In this document: one piece after another, positions 63,462-64,000 of the stretch
How positions within the stretch are numbered: the first letter of the stretch is position 1
Layout of the letters: every line of letters starts with the position of its first letter
Assembly (NCBI RefSeq): GCF_020329505.1
Contig: NZ_JAGKJJ010000010.1
Span: 124,001-188,000, forward strand
Reading direction: 5' to 3'
Origin: Bradyrhizobium semiaridum
GTDB lineage: Bacteria > Pseudomonadota > Alphaproteobacteria > Rhizobiales > Xanthobacteraceae
Length of the DNA stretch: 64,000 nucleotides
Made by a program: the position numbers and the translations under genes
The notes under the pieces: model-generated
The model's input: only the letters and a program-made list of their open reading frames with translations
What the model was told of the DNA's origin: nothing
The model's database searches: none

Positions 63462-64000
63462 TTACACTCTGATATCGACGCCGCCGAGGACGCCGGATGC
63501 GCGGCCGTAGGAGCGGCCCGCCGCGGCGGCGGGGACGCTGTCTTCCTCGCTGACGATCAAATGGTGTGCGCTTGGATTCTGCTGGCCGCTGTTGTTCTGG
63601 CCCGACTGCGACTGGTCGCGCAGGCTGAATTGCAGTCCGCTGTTGCCGGTCGACAGGCCGGCATTGTCGAGCGCGCGTTGCAGCTGGTTGGCGTCCTGAC
63701 GCAGCATCGACAGCGTCTCGGGACGCTCGACGGTGAGATGGGAGGTCACCTGGCCGTTGCGGTCGACGTCGATGCGGACGTCGATGCGGCCGAGCTCGGC
63801 CGGATCGAGCCGGATCTCGAAGCGGCTCTTGCCGCTGTTGGCAGAGGCTGCGATCTGCATCGCAAGCCCGCTCAGCGGCACGGCGGCGGTTTGCGCGGCG
63901 GTGGTGACGGTCAATTGCGACGCCGCGGCCGGCGTCGTTTGCGCGGTCGGCAGCTGCGGCTGGAAGTTGTTCGCGGCCTGCGCGGCGGCATCGGGCGTGT
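63462..64000 (-). CDS. fliK: Flagellar hook-length control protein FliK, 5' end missing
   Basis: The C-terminal 178 or so codons of a FliK-like protein; the gene continues beyond the window. The conserved C-terminal domain is visible: FEIRLDPAELGRIDVRIDVD and VERPETLSMLRQDANQLQRA, the region that contacts FlhB in the switch from hook to filament export. The frame is open to the window edge through Ala/Gln-rich sequence typical of the FliK linker. Confidence 0.88.
   Translation of the reverse strand, partial: TPDAAAQAANNFQPQLPTAQTTPAAASQLTVTTAAQTAAVPLSGLAMQIAASANSGKSRFEIRLDPAELGRIDVRIDVDRNGQVTSHLTVERPETLSMLRQDANQLQRALDNAGLSTGNSGLQFSLRDQSQSGQNNSGQQNPSAHHLIVSEEDSVPAAAAGRSYGRASGVLGGVDIRV

Overview
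The window is a GC-rich alphaproteobacterial chromosome segment, most likely from Bradyrhizobium or a close relative. The evidence is the hmu heme-uptake cluster with hemP, exbBD and tonB, a Caulobacter-type fliF-fliG-fliH-fliN-flbD operon with sciP beside it, a luxR/luxI pair, and many families of hyphenated palindromic repeats between genes. I recognise no rRNA, tRNA, CRISPR array, transposase or phage gene. Most of the window looks like ordinary core and accessory chromosome.

Layout. 1-6.3 kb: the 3' part of serA, a thiolase, a MuiA/DUF4139-type exported protein and a phytase-like esterase. 6.4-15.2 kb: a complete heme system. hemP-hmuT-hmuU-hmuV read leftward; the receptor hmuR, a heme-degrading monooxygenase, a HutX-type heme carrier, exbB, exbD and tonB read rightward. 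15.5-20.2 kb: a leftward operon of a 2-hydroxyacid dehydrogenase and a sugar-type ABC importer without its ATPase. 20.4-30.5 kb: a chemotaxis receptor, an orphan tripartite-tricarboxylate binding protein, two EamA exporters, an HD-domain protein, a DUF1330 protein, an FMN alpha-hydroxyacid dehydrogenase, an orphan MCE protein and an unknown protein. 30.6-33.7 kb: a divergent luxR / luxI-P450-small-protein quorum-sensing cluster. 33.7-42.7 kb: ybaK, purA, several small or membrane proteins of unknown role, msrB, msrA and a RecD-like helicase. 42.9-48.9 kb: a luciferase-like oxidoreductase and a sulfonate operon (ssuA, a 49-codon ORF, ssuD, ssuC, ssuB, flavin reductase). 49-55.4 kb: two small proteins of unknown role, then the fliF operon and sciP. 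55.8-60.5 kb: a malonate catabolic unit (LysR regulator, malonate CoA-transferase alpha subunit, malonyl-CoA decarboxylase) and an alpha/beta hydrolase. 60.5-64 kb: small exported proteins, a beta-helix protein, flgD and the 3' part of fliK.

How the genes work together. The heme cluster covers outer-membrane uptake, TonB energisation, periplasmic binding, inner-membrane import, cytosolic carriage and ring opening. The sulfonate operon imports sulfonates and releases sulfite with a dedicated flavin reductase. The malonate unit would activate malonate by CoA transfer and decarboxylate malonyl-CoA, replacing the usual multi-subunit malonate decarboxylase. The flagellar genes match the CtrA/FlbD-controlled polar or subpolar system, with CtrA-like boxes upstream of sciP and fliF.

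Best candidates for something undescribed: (1) the luxI-P450-86-residue-protein operon with a palindrome between luxR and luxI; (2) the two-enzyme malonate pathway with a perfect palindromic operator; (3) a 49-residue exported peptide translationally coupled to ssuD; (4) the nested intergenic repeat families. All functional statements rest on reading motifs and context; no database search was run.
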